A stretch of 64,000 nt of DNA from a bacterium. Lineage in GTDB: Bacteria; Bacteroidota; Bacteroidia; Cytophagales; Cyclobacteriaceae. Every line of letters starts with the position of its first letter. Position 1 is the stretch's first letter. Shown one piece after another: positions 36,063 to 45,184 of this stretch. The stretch spans positions 310,001 through 374,000 of the forward strand of contig JANSWY010000002.1 of NCBI GenBank assembly GCA_024743255.1, written 5' to 3'. A program made the translations under genes and the position numbers. Under the pieces are notes generated by a model that worked only from the letters and a program-made list of their open reading frames with translations, was not told the DNA's origin and ran no database searches.

Positions 36063-37628
36063 ATGGACACAGGAATTGACCTATTAAACTCTGTATTTAG
36101 CTCTGCTGCTGAAGGAATTGTTATTTCTAACGCTAAGGGAACAATTACAATGGCAAACCCAAAATCAGAAGAGATGTTTGGATATGGTCAGGGAGAAATG
36201 ATTGGTCTTACAATTGAGGACTTGATTCCTATTAACTTCAAGAAAGATCATTCAAAACTAAGAGACTCCTATATAAACCACCCTTCTCCCAGACCAATGG
36301 GAATCGGAAGAGACTTGCAGGGTCTAAGAAAAGATGGAGGGGTGTTTCCATTAGAAATTGGTCTAAGCTTTTTCAAACAAGATGATGCAAAATATGTAGC
36401 AGCATTTGTAACAGACATTACGGAAAGGAAAAAAATTGAAGAAAGGCTGGCTGATTACACAAATCAGCTGGAGCAAAAAGTAAGAGAAAGAACTCAGGAA
36501 TTGGAGCATCTCAACCTGGGTCTTCTAAGAGAGAATAAAGAAAGAATTGCAATAGAGGAAAGATTAAGGCAAAGTCAGTTTATGTATGAACTAATTGCTA
36601 AAAACTTCCCTAAAGGACTCATAAGTATTTTGGATAATAACTATTGCTATCTCTTTTGTGATGGAAAAGAGCTTAATGTCCAAACTAAACCTGAAATTGG
36701 AGATCATTTTTTACTAAAGTTTCCTTTAGACATAAGGGATGTGGTTGAAAAGCAATTATCAAATGCAAGTATGGGTATTACCAGCTCATGGGAATATCAG
36801 AATGATGGCAATAACTATGTCATGCATTTTGTGCCCATTGAAGATACCAAAGATAAAGTAGACAAGATTTTAGTAGTGGAAGAAGATATAACAGAGCTTA
36901 AAAAAGCTGAAATAGAAATAAGAGCAAACCTTGAGAGGGAGAAAGAATTAAATGTAATGAAATCCAGGTTCGTAAGTCTGGCATCTCATGAATTCAGAAC
37001 TCCATTAAGCACTGTGCTTTCATCAATCAACCTGATTAGCAAATACACAACGACTGAAGATCAGCCTAAAAGAGATAAGCATATACAAAGAATTACGACT
37101 GCTGTAAAAAACCTAACAGATATATTAAATGATTTCTTATCGCTAGAGCGTCTGGAATCAGGAGCAATCTCTTCTGAAATTATTGAGTTGTCTTTTGCTG
37201 ATCTTGTAAATGAGATTGAGGAACAAATGTCTGCTCTTTTAAAACAGGATCAGAAATTGCTGATCAAAAGAGATTTTAATGGCGACATCATTAAGAGTGA
37301 TCCCAAGCTTCTTAAAAACATTGTGATTAACCTAGTCTCAAATGCTATTAAATACAGTGATGAAGGAAAGGAGATCACACTTGATTTTAAGTTAGAAGAT
37401 CAATGGATTTTTGTAAAGGTTATTGACCAGGGTATTGGAATTCCAAAAGAAGAACAAAAGAACCTTTTCCAGCGCTTTTTTAGAGCAGGAAATGCGGTCA
37501 ACATACAAGGAACAGGTCTGGGGCTTCATATTGTTAAAAAGTATGTAGACTTACTAGATGGTTCTTTAGATTTAAAAAGTGAACAAAACGAAGGAACAAC
37601 CATAACAGTAAATATTCCACATGAGTAA
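36063..37628 (+). CDS. PAS-domain histidine kinase (FixL-like PAS)
   Basis: This 521-aa soluble kinase has an N-terminal PAS (about 8-120) resembling FixL (DSYI, MGIGR with Arg83, LRKDGGVFPLEIGL). The residue matching FixL's haem-ligand His (just before DSYI) is Arg67, so haem binding is not supported; His63 lies four residues earlier. A coiled coil (130-175) follows, then a second PAS-like domain (about 175-280), HisKA with SLASHEFRTPLSTV (His309), and HATPase with NLVSNAIKYSDEGK, DQGIGIPKEEQ and GTGLGLHIV. The gene overlaps the receiver-CRP gene by 8 bp, so the two form a two-component pair. The activating signal is unknown. Confidence 0.9.
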   Translation: MDTGIDLLNSVFSSAAEGIVISNAKGTITMANPKSEEMFGYGQGEMIGLTIEDLIPINFKKDHSKLRDSYINHPSPRPMGIGRDLQGLRKDGGVFPLEIGLSFFKQDDAKYVAAFVTDITERKKIEERLADYTNQLEQKVRERTQELEHLNLGLLRENKERIAIEERLRQSQFMYELIAKNFPKGLISILDNNYCYLFCDGKELNVQTKPEIGDHFLLKFPLDIRDVVEKQLSNASMGITSSWEYQNDGNNYVMHFVPIEDTKDKVDKILVVEEDITELKKAEIEIRANLEREKELNVMKSRFVSLASHEFRTPLSTVLSSINLISKYTTTEDQPKRDKHIQRITTAVKNLTDILNDFLSLERLESGAISSEIIELSFADLVNEIEEQMSALLKQDQKLLIKRDFNGDIIKSDPKLLKNIVINLVSNAIKYSDEGKEITLDFKLEDQWIFVKVIDQGIGIPKEEQKNLFQRFFRAGNAVNIQGTGLGLHIVKKYVDLLDGSLDLKSEQNEGTTITVNIPHE

Positions 37629-38661
37629 GAAGAAAGTACTAGTAATAGAAGATAACCACGAGATGCGAGATAACATCGTGGAATTACTCGAATTGAGTAA
37701 TTACGAAGTGTTCAATGAACCTGATGGGAAAGCAGGAGTCAAAACAGCACTAAACGAGATTCCGGATATAATCATCTGCGACATCATGATGCCAGGAATG
37801 GACGGCTATGAAGTCTTGTACCTTCTTTCTAAGAATGTTGAGACATCTGGTATACCCTTCATATTTCTAACCGCCAAAGCTGAAAAATCTGACTTTAGAA
37901 AAGGAATGAGCCTTGGAGCGGATGATTACCTCACAAAACCATTCGATGAAATGGATCTATTAAGTGCGATCGAACAGCGTTTGAAGAAACACGAGTTGCT
38001 TAAAGAAAATTCACAGCAAGGTCTGGAACCATTCTTAAACCAGGTAAGTACAAGCTACAAGAATTTTGAAGACCTCATTAAGGACAGAAAAACAAGGAGC
38101 TTTGATAAAAAGGAATCCATATACAAAGAAGGTGATTTCAGCCATTATTTATACTACATCAAATCTGGACGTGTTAAGCTTTATAAAATCAATAGCGATG
38201 GTAAAGAATTTATAGTAGATGTCTTAAAGGAAGGTGACTTTTTTGGTCAGCTTGCTCTAATCCAGGATATCAACTACACTGAATTTGCAGAAGCTTTAGA
38301 GACTACAGAAGTATTATTAGTTCCTCGTGCTGATTTTCAGGAGCTCATTTTCAGCAGCAACGAAATCTCCAGTAGGTTTATCAAAATGATTAGCAAGGAT
38401 CTTGCTGACAAAGAAGGGGAACTCATGAGGTTGGCTTATAATACTGTAAGAAAGAGAACGGCTGATGCATTGAAAAAGTTGATTGATGAAGAAAATAAAG
38501 AATTCAGCATTTCCAGAGATAACCTGTCGAGCATCGTAGGAACAGCTACTGAATCCGTAATCCGGGTATTATCGGAATTTAAGAAAGATGGAATAATCAA
38601 AATAGAAGGCGGTAAGGTTACTGTTTTAAGTTATGATAAATTGTCTGCAATAAAATATTAA
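37621..38661 (+). CDS. Receiver-CRP/FNR fusion transcription regulator
   Basis: This 346-aa protein has a receiver (1-120; LVIEDNHEMRD, Asp54 in ICDIMMPGMDG, Lys in LTKPF), then a CRP-like cyclic-nucleotide-fold domain (about 155-265; EGDFSHYLYYIKSGRVKLY, GDFFGQLALI). A winged-helix follows (about 290-335) whose recognition helix TATESVIRVLSEF has the Glu311 and Arg315 of the FNR/CRP class. There is no cysteine cluster, so it should not sense O2 through an FeS cluster as FNR does; control would come from phosphorylation by the adjacent PAS kinase. The TGAC-N4-RTCA sites in this region fit this class of regulator. Binding itself is inferred. Confidence 0.9.
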   Translation: MSKKKVLVIEDNHEMRDNIVELLELSNYEVFNEPDGKAGVKTALNEIPDIIICDIMMPGMDGYEVLYLLSKNVETSGIPFIFLTAKAEKSDFRKGMSLGADDYLTKPFDEMDLLSAIEQRLKKHELLKENSQQGLEPFLNQVSTSYKNFEDLIKDRKTRSFDKKESIYKEGDFSHYLYYIKSGRVKLYKINSDGKEFIVDVLKEGDFFGQLALIQDINYTEFAEALETTEVLLVPRADFQELIFSSNEISSRFIKMISKDLADKEGELMRLAYNTVRKRTADALKKLIDEENKEFSISRDNLSSIVGTATESVIRVLSEFKKDGIIKIEGGKVTVLSYDKLSAIKY

Positions 38662-38743
38662 GGTAAGGTGGTGGGGTAAAATAACTCAATAGCGTTTTAC
38701 CCTATATTGTCAATTACTAAGTTTATTTTTTGCAGCTGAAGAG

Positions 38744-38768
38744 AGCACCTCATTTTGGGGTGCTTTTT
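38744..38768 (+). terminator. Intrinsic terminator after the receiver-CRP gene
   Basis: AGCACC pairs with GGTGCT (extendable with a T-G pair) and runs into five T residues. It ends just before the convergent SpoIIE-phosphatase gene. Confidence 0.8.
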
Positions 38769-38769
38769 C

Positions 38770-39564
38770 TTATTCTTGAGGCAAACTAAAACCAATAATC
38801 AACGCATCATCCAGCGGCTTGTGAGAACCTGACCATTTATCCAGGTAATCATTGATTACATCTTTTTGCTTCGTTATAGGAAGTGAATATATTTCTTCAA
38901 GAAGGGCTTTCAAGTTCTTCATGCCCAACTTTTTATTGTTGGGACCACCTACTAAATCTGTAACTCCATCACTGAACAAATAGAAATTTGTAGCCTTCTT
39001 CTTTTTCAAATCAATGATAACAGTCTTGTACTGATGGTCGTACTCGAACAACTCTCCTATCTGAAGGCGATCTGCTTTAATAGTACTTAATTCCCCTTCA
39101 GAAACCTCATAAAGGTTCATCTTTGCACCTGCAAAATCCAGTTCACCAATATGTGGATTATACTTAACTATCCCCATATCAGCACCAGTACCAAGCAACT
39201 TCTTCTCCTTGCTTCCAAACTTCTCCTTTATTTCTTCATGCATCAAATAAAGAATTCTGTTCGGAAAAGTCTCTTCGTCGTTCAGTATGGCTTTTTTTAA
39301 TGCATTGGTATAAATCCTTGTCATCATACTTGCCAGATGACCGTGACCCATACAATCGAATACAGCTAAAAAAATACTGTCATCAACTTCATGAAGCCAA
39401 TATCCGTCACCTCCTACTCCACTCATAGGGCGATTAATGATAAAGGCATTTGGAATACTTGACGCTAGTGTTTCCTCGTCGGGGAATAACTCAAAATAAT
39501 TCTTTTTAGTAGCGTCCTCTACACGTTTCTCATATGTAGAATTGTCGTAAGGTCTTTTATTCAT
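38770..39564 (-). CDS. SpoIIE/PP2C-type serine phosphatase
   Basis: This 264-aa phosphatase is the last gene of the chemosensory operon. Metal-binding acidic residues are in GVGGDGYW (Asp53), FDCMGHGH (Asp70), LFSDGVTDLVGG and DDALIIGF. Such phosphatases dephosphorylate STAS- or SiaC-type partners in partner-switching systems. Candidates within the window are the STAS protein (52417) and the SiaC-like protein (56349). It has no sensor domain and no membrane segment. A close paralogue at 53047-53865 is broken by a stop codon. Confidence 0.88.
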   Translation of the reverse strand: MNKRPYDNSTYEKRVEDATKKNYFELFPDEETLASSIPNAFIINRPMSGVGGDGYWLHEVDDSIFLAVFDCMGHGHLASMMTRIYTNALKKAILNDEETFPNRILYLMHEEIKEKFGSKEKKLLGTGADMGIVKYNPHIGELDFAGAKMNLYEVSEGELSTIKADRLQIGELFEYDHQYKTVIIDLKKKKATNFYLFSDGVTDLVGGPNNKKLGMKNLKALLEEIYSLPITKQKDVINDYLDKWSGSHKPLDDALIIGFSLPQE

Positions 39565-39596
39565 TAAATGATTTAAATAGCCGATTTAGCTCAAAG

Positions 39597-40073
39597 CTAT
39601 TCAAATCCTACGACAACATAGGCCTCATAGTTTTTCCATTTTATAGGAATTACATAAACCGATCTGTTGGAAGGGAATTGTAACTCATCAGGATTGCCTT
39701 CAAAAACTACCGGGACCGAGATCATAAAGTTTGTTCCAAGGTTAGCTCGTACGTTACCTGCTACTACATTAGAAATTTCTCCTGCCATATCCAGGATATC
39801 CTCATTAGAAGGTTCATCAATTCCAATAAACATACTAATCAGGTCAACAAGCATATTCTTCTCTGCAGAAAAATATACAAACCCCTTTCTATTACCTGAA
39901 ACCCTGATCATTCCTGTGAAGTCCTTTAGTTTTAGGTCTTCAGTTTCCTTTAAGTAGGGAATACTCATCTCGGAATCAACTTCAGTAAGTACTTTAAAAT
40001 AATTACTTACTGAATCAATAAACAGTTTACAGGTAGCTTCAAATTCTTCGCGTCTTCTTTCCATCTTATACAT
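39597..40073 (-). CDS. cheX: CheX-type CheY-P phosphatase
   Basis: About 158 aa from the chosen start. CheX-family fold with one active-site pair, MAGEISNVVAGNVRANLG, in which the Glu and Asn (E-x2-N) are the residues that dephosphorylate CheY-P. It ends YVIPIKWKNYEAYVVVGFE. The frame is open back to 40118, which would overlap cheY by 53 bp; I chose 40073 (MYKMERR), giving an 8-bp overlap, and 40064 is also possible. It sits directly after a CheY, its likely substrate. Confidence 0.82.
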   Translation of the reverse strand: MYKMERRREEFEATCKLFIDSVSNYFKVLTEVDSEMSIPYLKETEDLKLKDFTGMIRVSGNRKGFVYFSAEKNMLVDLISMFIGIDEPSNEDILDMAGEISNVVAGNVRANLGTNFMISVPVVFEGNPDELQFPSNRSVYVIPIKWKNYEAYVVVGFE

Positions 40074-40434
40074 TTCTACTAAGAAGTTTATCAAACGCTT
40101 TCTGCAAAGATTCTGCACTCACAGGTTTGTACAAAAAGCCTCTTGCTCCTTTGTCGAGAGCCAATAGTCCTGTCAACTTATCTGATAGTGCTGTGATTAT
40201 CATCACCTTAGCCTCAGGATGAATTTCCATTATTCCCTCAAGACATGTAATACCGTCCATTTCTGGCATTGTTATATCTAGAGTAATTACATCCGGCTTC
40301 TTCTCCTGAACAACTTCAAGTGCTTCCACACCGTTTGAAACAGTTCCAATTACTTCTAAATCATATCCCGTTAGATTCTTCTCAATTGTCCTCCTCATAA
40401 TGGAAGAATCATCAACAATTAATACTGTTGTCAT
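40066..40434 (-). CDS. CheY-like single-domain response regulator
   Basis: This 122-aa receiver alone has LIVDDSSIMRRTIEK (acidic pocket), a phospho-Asp in VITLDITMPEMDG, the conserved Thr/Ser position in MIITALSDK, and Lys in FLYKPVS. No output domain. It lies between the membrane CheA-like kinase (4-bp overlap) and the CheX phosphatase, so it is probably the phosphate sink or messenger of that kinase. Confidence 0.9.
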   Translation of the reverse strand: MTTVLIVDDSSIMRRTIEKNLTGYDLEVIGTVSNGVEALEVVQEKKPDVITLDITMPEMDGITCLEGIMEIHPEAKVMIITALSDKLTGLLALDKGARGFLYKPVSAESLQKAFDKLLSRNV

Positions 40435-43043
40435 GCTAGTTCAGTTTTTTCTCGATTTGCTAAAGGAAGCTTAATTATCATTTCAAAGAACTGACCCTCC
40501 TCCGAGCTGATCGAAAACGAACCTTCTTTGCTGTCAATTATTGATTTTACCAGAGCCATTCCCTCACCTCTTCCTGAATAGTTATCTGCTTTTTCCGAAG
40601 TAGAGAATCCAGGATGAAATATTAAGTCTCTGATTTCATCATCTTTTAAACTGTCTGCCTGCATCTCCGACACAAGTCCTTTTAGCAATGCTTTTTCCTT
40701 TATTTCCTTTAAATCCAACCCTTGCCCATCATCGCGGTAAGTAACTACCATTTCGTCAAACGAATTGTGATCTAAAGTAACGCTGATATTTCCTCTAATT
40801 AATTTGCCCACCTTCACTCTTGAATTAGGAGCTTCAATTCCATGAGAAAGTGTATTTCTCATCAATTGAATCATAATATCCTTGAAAGGGGTTGTGTAGT
40901 GATCTGGAATTACTACATTCTTGTCGTTTGAGAAAGAGAAATTAACATCTTTACCGACCTCCTTACTCATTCTGTTCAGACCTCTTTCAAGGGTATCAAT
41001 TACAAGAATATTGGATACTACATGTCCTTGCGATGGGAACTTTCTGTAAACATCTGCAACTTTCAACAACAGATCCTGCATATCAGCAATGATCTTGTCT
41101 ACGGAATCAATCTCGTATAGGATAGTTAGGAAGTCATTACCTGACATATCTCTACCCCTCAACTTGGATATTGACTCCTCAATGGTGTGCAGCTTTTCCG
41201 TGATCAATGTGACTCCAATAAGCACGGAGTTACCTTTAATATTATGAACAGTCTGGAATGTAAACTCCAATAAAGTTTCAAAATTGGTTCCGTCCTGCTT
41301 TTCATAGCTTTCAGAGATACTTCTCAGTGATTTCCTTGAATTATAAAGGAATCCTCTCAAAACAGAAGGATCAATCTTCAGGATACTTAACATAAGCTCA
41401 GTTTCCTGCTGCTTGATGGTCTCTGCTTCCTCCATATGCTGTTTCAATAATACAGCCTGGGTTTCATCAGAGATAGTAACCATTATATTCTGAATTTCAT
41501 TTTCTCTTTCAATTCTAGAAAATGCAACTCTTATATATTTCGTATTAATACCTTCACTAGTCTCTGTATATATCTTCACCTGCTCAATTGGATTTAGCTG
41601 ATTTACAACATCCTCATCCATATCTGGATTGAACAAGTGACGCATAAACATTTCAAGTGCCTCTAGATCTCTTGGAATGATGTATGGTCTCATAAAATTT
41701 GAGAACATTTCAGTGGCTATCCTCTTGTTGTCGAAGATAGTTTCCATTGCTTTAGAATAAAGATTACTGATCTTAAATTCCTTATCCAATAAGAATATAC
41801 CTTGTTCAACATTTTCAAAAACTACCTCTGATTGCTTAATCACATTCTCATATAGGTATTCAGCGTGCTCCTTCTGCTTCTTCAAGGCGTCATGAGATTT
41901 ATTAATCTCATCAGCCATCTCGTTGAAGGTTAAGGCGTACTGTCCTATTTCATCTTTAGTTTTGATATCAACTCTGTCGGAAACATCTCCTACCATAAAT
42001 TTTTTGGTATGAGATTCCAGTGTCTTAACATTACCAATCAGGTTGCGAACAATGATGGTCATAATCACAAGAGCCAGAATCCCAATAAAGATGTCCAGTG
42101 CAACGAAAGTATATAAGTCTCTGCTCGACGCAGCTGCTGCATTTTCAGTGTACTCGTGAATCTTGTTAGAGATATAATCCTCAACCTCTTTGTAAGCGTT
42201 GATCTTTTTAGTTTTGATCTCGTACCAGTACTCCGCATTCTCAGTTAAATCTTCCTGTCCAAAGATCAAATTTCTAAGCCTTGCAACTTCAGCCAAATCT
42301 CCTTCACCCTCCTTTACAGTTGACCTATAAAAATCTTTTGAGTCCTGATCTGCTATCACTAAAAAGGCATCCAAATATGAGTCCTGAGCAGCAACCAATT
42401 TCGAAAACCTCACTTTTGTGGTACTATCCATGACATTTTCACTGTATGCCAGGATTCCGAGAGATCGTTCTATACTTGCTCTCTCTTTTGCCTTCAAAAA
42501 GTAGATTGTAGCGTGAACTTGCTGGGCAGCTTCTTTATCTGGTGTTTCGTTTATCAAAAGGTTAACTGTATTCAGCGCAACTTCATTGATTTCAGAAAAC
42601 TGCTCAATTGCTTCACTTGGATCAATCGTTAGTTCGTTTACTTCCCGACGAACTTCCAGAAGTCTATCAAAAAAATCCTTTAAGTGTTCCACATCCTTGT
42701 CGTGATCCTTCATGAATCCGGCAAGATCCGGATTAACGATTTCTTTGTAGAACTCATTCAGTGTACTATCGGTGGTATGTCTTTGGGCCAGAATTTCTTC
42801 AGAAAACTTATTCCCTGAATTTGCCAGGTATCCAGCGGTAATACTTCTCTCCTTTTGAAGTTCGTGAACTACGTGATTGATTTCAATGCCAAGTATGATG
42901 GCTTTGTTGAGTCGAACAGACTCTTTGTAATGGGTAAATTTGTGTTGTACCTGAAAATAGTCAAACCCAATGATTATGACAATCAGGGGTATGATTATGA
43001 CGGCAAACTTATTTCTTATTGAAAGATTGTGTAACGCTTTCAT
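40431..43043 (-). CDS. Membrane receptor with HAMP, HPt and CheA-like ATPase domain
   Basis: This 870-aa protein has an N-terminal membrane helix (about 13-27), a long periplasmic helical sensor (30-308, resembling NIT nitrate/nitrite-sensor bundles), a second helix (312-332) and HAMP (about 333-385). A PAS-like segment (about 405-530) follows, then an HPt-like region with FQTVHNIKGNSVLIG (His600, compare HTLKGNSG of CheA). The C-terminal ATPase has CheA signatures (IQLMRNTLSHGIEAP, YRDDGQGLDLKEIKEKALLKG, HPGFSTSEK, SGRGEGMALVK). It lacks a CheW-like P5. So receptor, phosphotransfer and ATPase sit in one chain, unlike normal MCP-CheW-CheA arrays. The signal it senses is unknown. Confidence 0.85.
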   Translation of the reverse strand: MKALHNLSIRNKFAVIIIPLIVIIIGFDYFQVQHKFTHYKESVRLNKAIILGIEINHVVHELQKERSITAGYLANSGNKFSEEILAQRHTTDSTLNEFYKEIVNPDLAGFMKDHDKDVEHLKDFFDRLLEVRREVNELTIDPSEAIEQFSEINEVALNTVNLLINETPDKEAAQQVHATIYFLKAKERASIERSLGILAYSENVMDSTTKVRFSKLVAAQDSYLDAFLVIADQDSKDFYRSTVKEGEGDLAEVARLRNLIFGQEDLTENAEYWYEIKTKKINAYKEVEDYISNKIHEYTENAAAASSRDLYTFVALDIFIGILALVIMTIIVRNLIGNVKTLESHTKKFMVGDVSDRVDIKTKDEIGQYALTFNEMADEINKSHDALKKQKEHAEYLYENVIKQSEVVFENVEQGIFLLDKEFKISNLYSKAMETIFDNKRIATEMFSNFMRPYIIPRDLEALEMFMRHLFNPDMDEDVVNQLNPIEQVKIYTETSEGINTKYIRVAFSRIERENEIQNIMVTISDETQAVLLKQHMEEAETIKQQETELMLSILKIDPSVLRGFLYNSRKSLRSISESYEKQDGTNFETLLEFTFQTVHNIKGNSVLIGVTLITEKLHTIEESISKLRGRDMSGNDFLTILYEIDSVDKIIADMQDLLLKVADVYRKFPSQGHVVSNILVIDTLERGLNRMSKEVGKDVNFSFSNDKNVVIPDHYTTPFKDIMIQLMRNTLSHGIEAPNSRVKVGKLIRGNISVTLDHNSFDEMVVTYRDDGQGLDLKEIKEKALLKGLVSEMQADSLKDDEIRDLIFHPGFSTSEKADNYSGRGEGMALVKSIIDSKEGSFSISSEEGQFFEMIIKLPLANREKTELA

Positions 43044-43399
43044 ATGATTTTCTTTATTACTTCTACCAGCCCTTCAGAGGTGAAAGGCTTGACTATATAG
43101 TCAGAAGCACCTAATTCCATTCCTTTGTTAACCATAGTTTGCTGGCCAACTGCACTAATCATAACTACTTTAGAATCAAGGCCTTCCTCATTGAAAACTT
43201 TAAGAATCTCAAGGCCCATCATGTCTGGAAGAACATTATCCAGTGTTACCAGATCTGGTTGTAGCTCTAATGCTAGTTCTATTGCTGACTCTCCGTCACC
43301 TGCTTCTCCTACAATTTCATATCCTTCACCAACCAAAGCATCTTTGATCAGTGTTCTCATGTAAACAGAGTCGTCAACTATTAATATCGTTTTACTCAT
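43040..43399 (-). CDS. CheY-like single-domain response regulator
   Basis: This 119-aa receiver has ILIVDDSVYMRTLIKDAL, phospho-Asp in TLDNVLPDMMG, and Lys in YIVKPFT. The stop codon overlaps the start of the CheA-like membrane kinase by 4 bp. It is clearly paralogous to the CheY at 55335 (shared DSVYMRTL, TLDNVLPDM, SAVGQQT, LGAS-YIVKPF). Confidence 0.9.
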   Translation of the reverse strand: MSKTILIVDDSVYMRTLIKDALVGEGYEIVGEAGDGESAIELALELQPDLVTLDNVLPDMMGLEILKVFNEEGLDSKVVMISAVGQQTMVNKGMELGASDYIVKPFTSEGLVEVIKKII

Positions 43400-43471
43400 A
43401 ATTAAGTGATTTTCTCGAAATAAATGTAATTTTTTCCCTCTATCCCTATGCTGGTTATTATCAAGGTTTAA

Positions 43472-44077
43472 TTATACTAATTCTTTTATTCTGTCCAGAA
43501 ACTTTTCGTTAAAAATCCATACAAAATCAGGATTAATTTCTAACTCTGTTCCATGGAACTGAGCCTTGAAGTGTATGATCGAATCCATTTCTGATGCTTG
43601 TGATTGCAAATATTCTTCAACTTCAGTTGATGGCATAATATGTAGGTGTGGAATATGTCCAAAAATTTCCAAACCCAGAATGTTAGCAAACTCAGTAACA
43701 ACCGCTGCTGCAACCATATTATCGACTTCCTTAAGGAACTCCATCTTCATGGCTCTACTGATCTCATTGTCCTCTTTTATCAAACTCTCAGGAAGACACG
43801 CTTCCGTAATTTTTGTGACCTCCTCTTCTGAAAAAATAAGATGACACGAACCTTTAAGTTCGCCCATTAGCTCGGTTCTCAACAAGTGCACTTCCTGTCC
43901 GGATTTCTGAAGAAACCTTGGAACCTCATGATCATCTTCATTAAGATCAATTTTGCTCAATTGAATTGGACTCTGGAGAATCTGTTCCATAGACTGTTTG
44001 GCCATGGATAAACCTCCATTGATCAGGTCTGTAGCAGCCTTAAATTCGTCTTCGTTTAGTTTTGCTAACATAGTCAA
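43472..44077 (-). CDS. CheC-like phosphatase with degenerate first active site
   Basis: This 201-aa CheC-family protein has the second active-site helix FLKEVDNMVAAAVVTEFAN with Glu117 and Asn120, the residues that hydrolyse CheY-P. The first helix (ATDLINGGLSMAKQSM) has lost the matching Glu/Asn pair. It lies between cheB and a cheY. It probably acts on one of the cluster's CheY proteins or on CheD. The paralogue is at 55731-56321. An internal ATG at 44071 is an equally possible start. Confidence 0.8.
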   Translation of the reverse strand: MTMLAKLNEDEFKAATDLINGGLSMAKQSMEQILQSPIQLSKIDLNEDDHEVPRFLQKSGQEVHLLRTELMGELKGSCHLIFSEEEVTKITEACLPESLIKEDNEISRAMKMEFLKEVDNMVAAAVVTEFANILGLEIFGHIPHLHIMPSTEVEEYLQSQASEMDSIIHFKAQFHGTELEINPDFVWIFNEKFLDRIKELV

Positions 44078-44119
44078 ATTGGGTTACACCTTTAATTTCT
44101 TTAATTATTCTCTTTTTTA

Positions 44120-45181
44120 CTAATTTAATTTCACTTGCTTTAACATCGCTTCAGCAATTCTGTGCAAAGGCAGAACCTCATCAACTGTACCAAGTTTTAT
44201 CGCTTCTTTTGGCATTCCAAATACAACACTTGTGGATTCATCCTGAGCTATCGTATGAGCGCCTTCATTTTTCATCTCAAACATACCCTGTGCTCCATCC
44301 TTTCCCATTCCAGTCAAAATCACACCAACTGCATGTCCTCTGGCATACCTGGCTGTGGACTTAAATAGCACATCAACTGAAGGCATGTGTCTATTCACCA
44401 ATGGACCTGCCTTAACTTCAACATAATAGTTCGTAGCTTGCTTTTTAAGCAACATATGCATGTTTCCAGGGGCAATCAATGCCTGACCTTTAACCACAGC
44501 ATCTCCATTTGTTGCTTCTTTCACACTTATTTGACATTCCATATTGAGCCTGTCAGCAAACTGCTTTGTAAATACTTCAGGCATGTGTTGAACAATTACA
44601 ATTCCTGGGCAATCCTGTGGCATTTGTTTAAGAATAGTTCTCAAGGCTTCAGTACCTCCTGTGGAAGCTCCCATAGCAATGACTGTATGGGTATAATCAA
44701 ATGTTTGCTTCTGTGTTTCTGGCTTTGGCACGTTGAAAGTACTCATAAACTTTCTTTGCGCCATGATTGCATTCACATTGGACCTGGCAGCAGCTTTAAT
44801 TTTTCGGCACAATTCCATTGCGTCCTGATGCAAAAGATCTCTTGTATTAACTTTTGGTTTACCAACAACATCAACCGCACCATACTCCAATGCTTTTACG
44901 GCACCTTTTGAACCTTCCTGGGTCAATGTTGAAATAATCACAACCGGAATGGGGTGTTGATTCATTAGTTTTTTCAGGAATGTAATGCCATTCATTTTCG
45001 GCATTTCAATGTCAAGAGTGATAACATCTGGCACCAATCTCTTAAGCTCCTGTGCTGCTTCATAAGGATCGGATGCCATTCCCACCACTTCCAATTCCGG
45101 ATCAGCTGAAAATATCTCATTTAGCGATTGCCTCACTAACAAAGAGTCATCTACGATCAATATTTTAGAAACCTTTGCCAC
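44120..45181 (-). CDS. cheB: Chemotaxis protein-glutamate methylesterase CheB
   Basis: This 353-aa protein has a receiver (1-120; ILIVDDSLLVRQSL, Asp57 in ITLDIEMPKMNG, VGKPK) and a methylesterase domain (about 160-350). The catalytic triad is visible as Ser173 in GASTGGTEAL, His199 in VQHMP, and Asp in GMGKDGAQGM. It removes methyl groups from MCP glutamates for adaptation and is activated by phosphorylation from CheA. It sits 3 bp downstream of cheD. Confidence 0.96.
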   Translation of the reverse strand: MAKVSKILIVDDSLLVRQSLNEIFSADPELEVVGMASDPYEAAQELKRLVPDVITLDIEMPKMNGITFLKKLMNQHPIPVVIISTLTQEGSKGAVKALEYGAVDVVGKPKVNTRDLLHQDAMELCRKIKAAARSNVNAIMAQRKFMSTFNVPKPETQKQTFDYTHTVIAMGASTGGTEALRTILKQMPQDCPGIVIVQHMPEVFTKQFADRLNMECQISVKEATNGDAVVKGQALIAPGNMHMLLKKQATNYYVEVKAGPLVNRHMPSVDVLFKSTARYARGHAVGVILTGMGKDGAQGMFEMKNEGAHTIAQDESTSVVFGMPKEAIKLGTVDEVLPLHRIAEAMLKQVKLN

Positions 45182-45184
45182 TAA

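Noticed and set aside
36063-36422. Haem-binding FixL-type oxygen sensor
   Set aside because: The haem-ligand position is Arg67. FixL-like segments elsewhere do not establish haem binding.
37621-38661. Classical oxygen-sensing FNR
   Set aside because: No N-terminal cysteine cluster is present. The protein has a receiver domain, so control by phosphorylation is more likely.
40066-40118. Longer CheX start at 40118
   Set aside because: It would overlap cheY by 53 bp and adds a stretch (MQNLCRKRLINFLVE) unlike the CheX fold.
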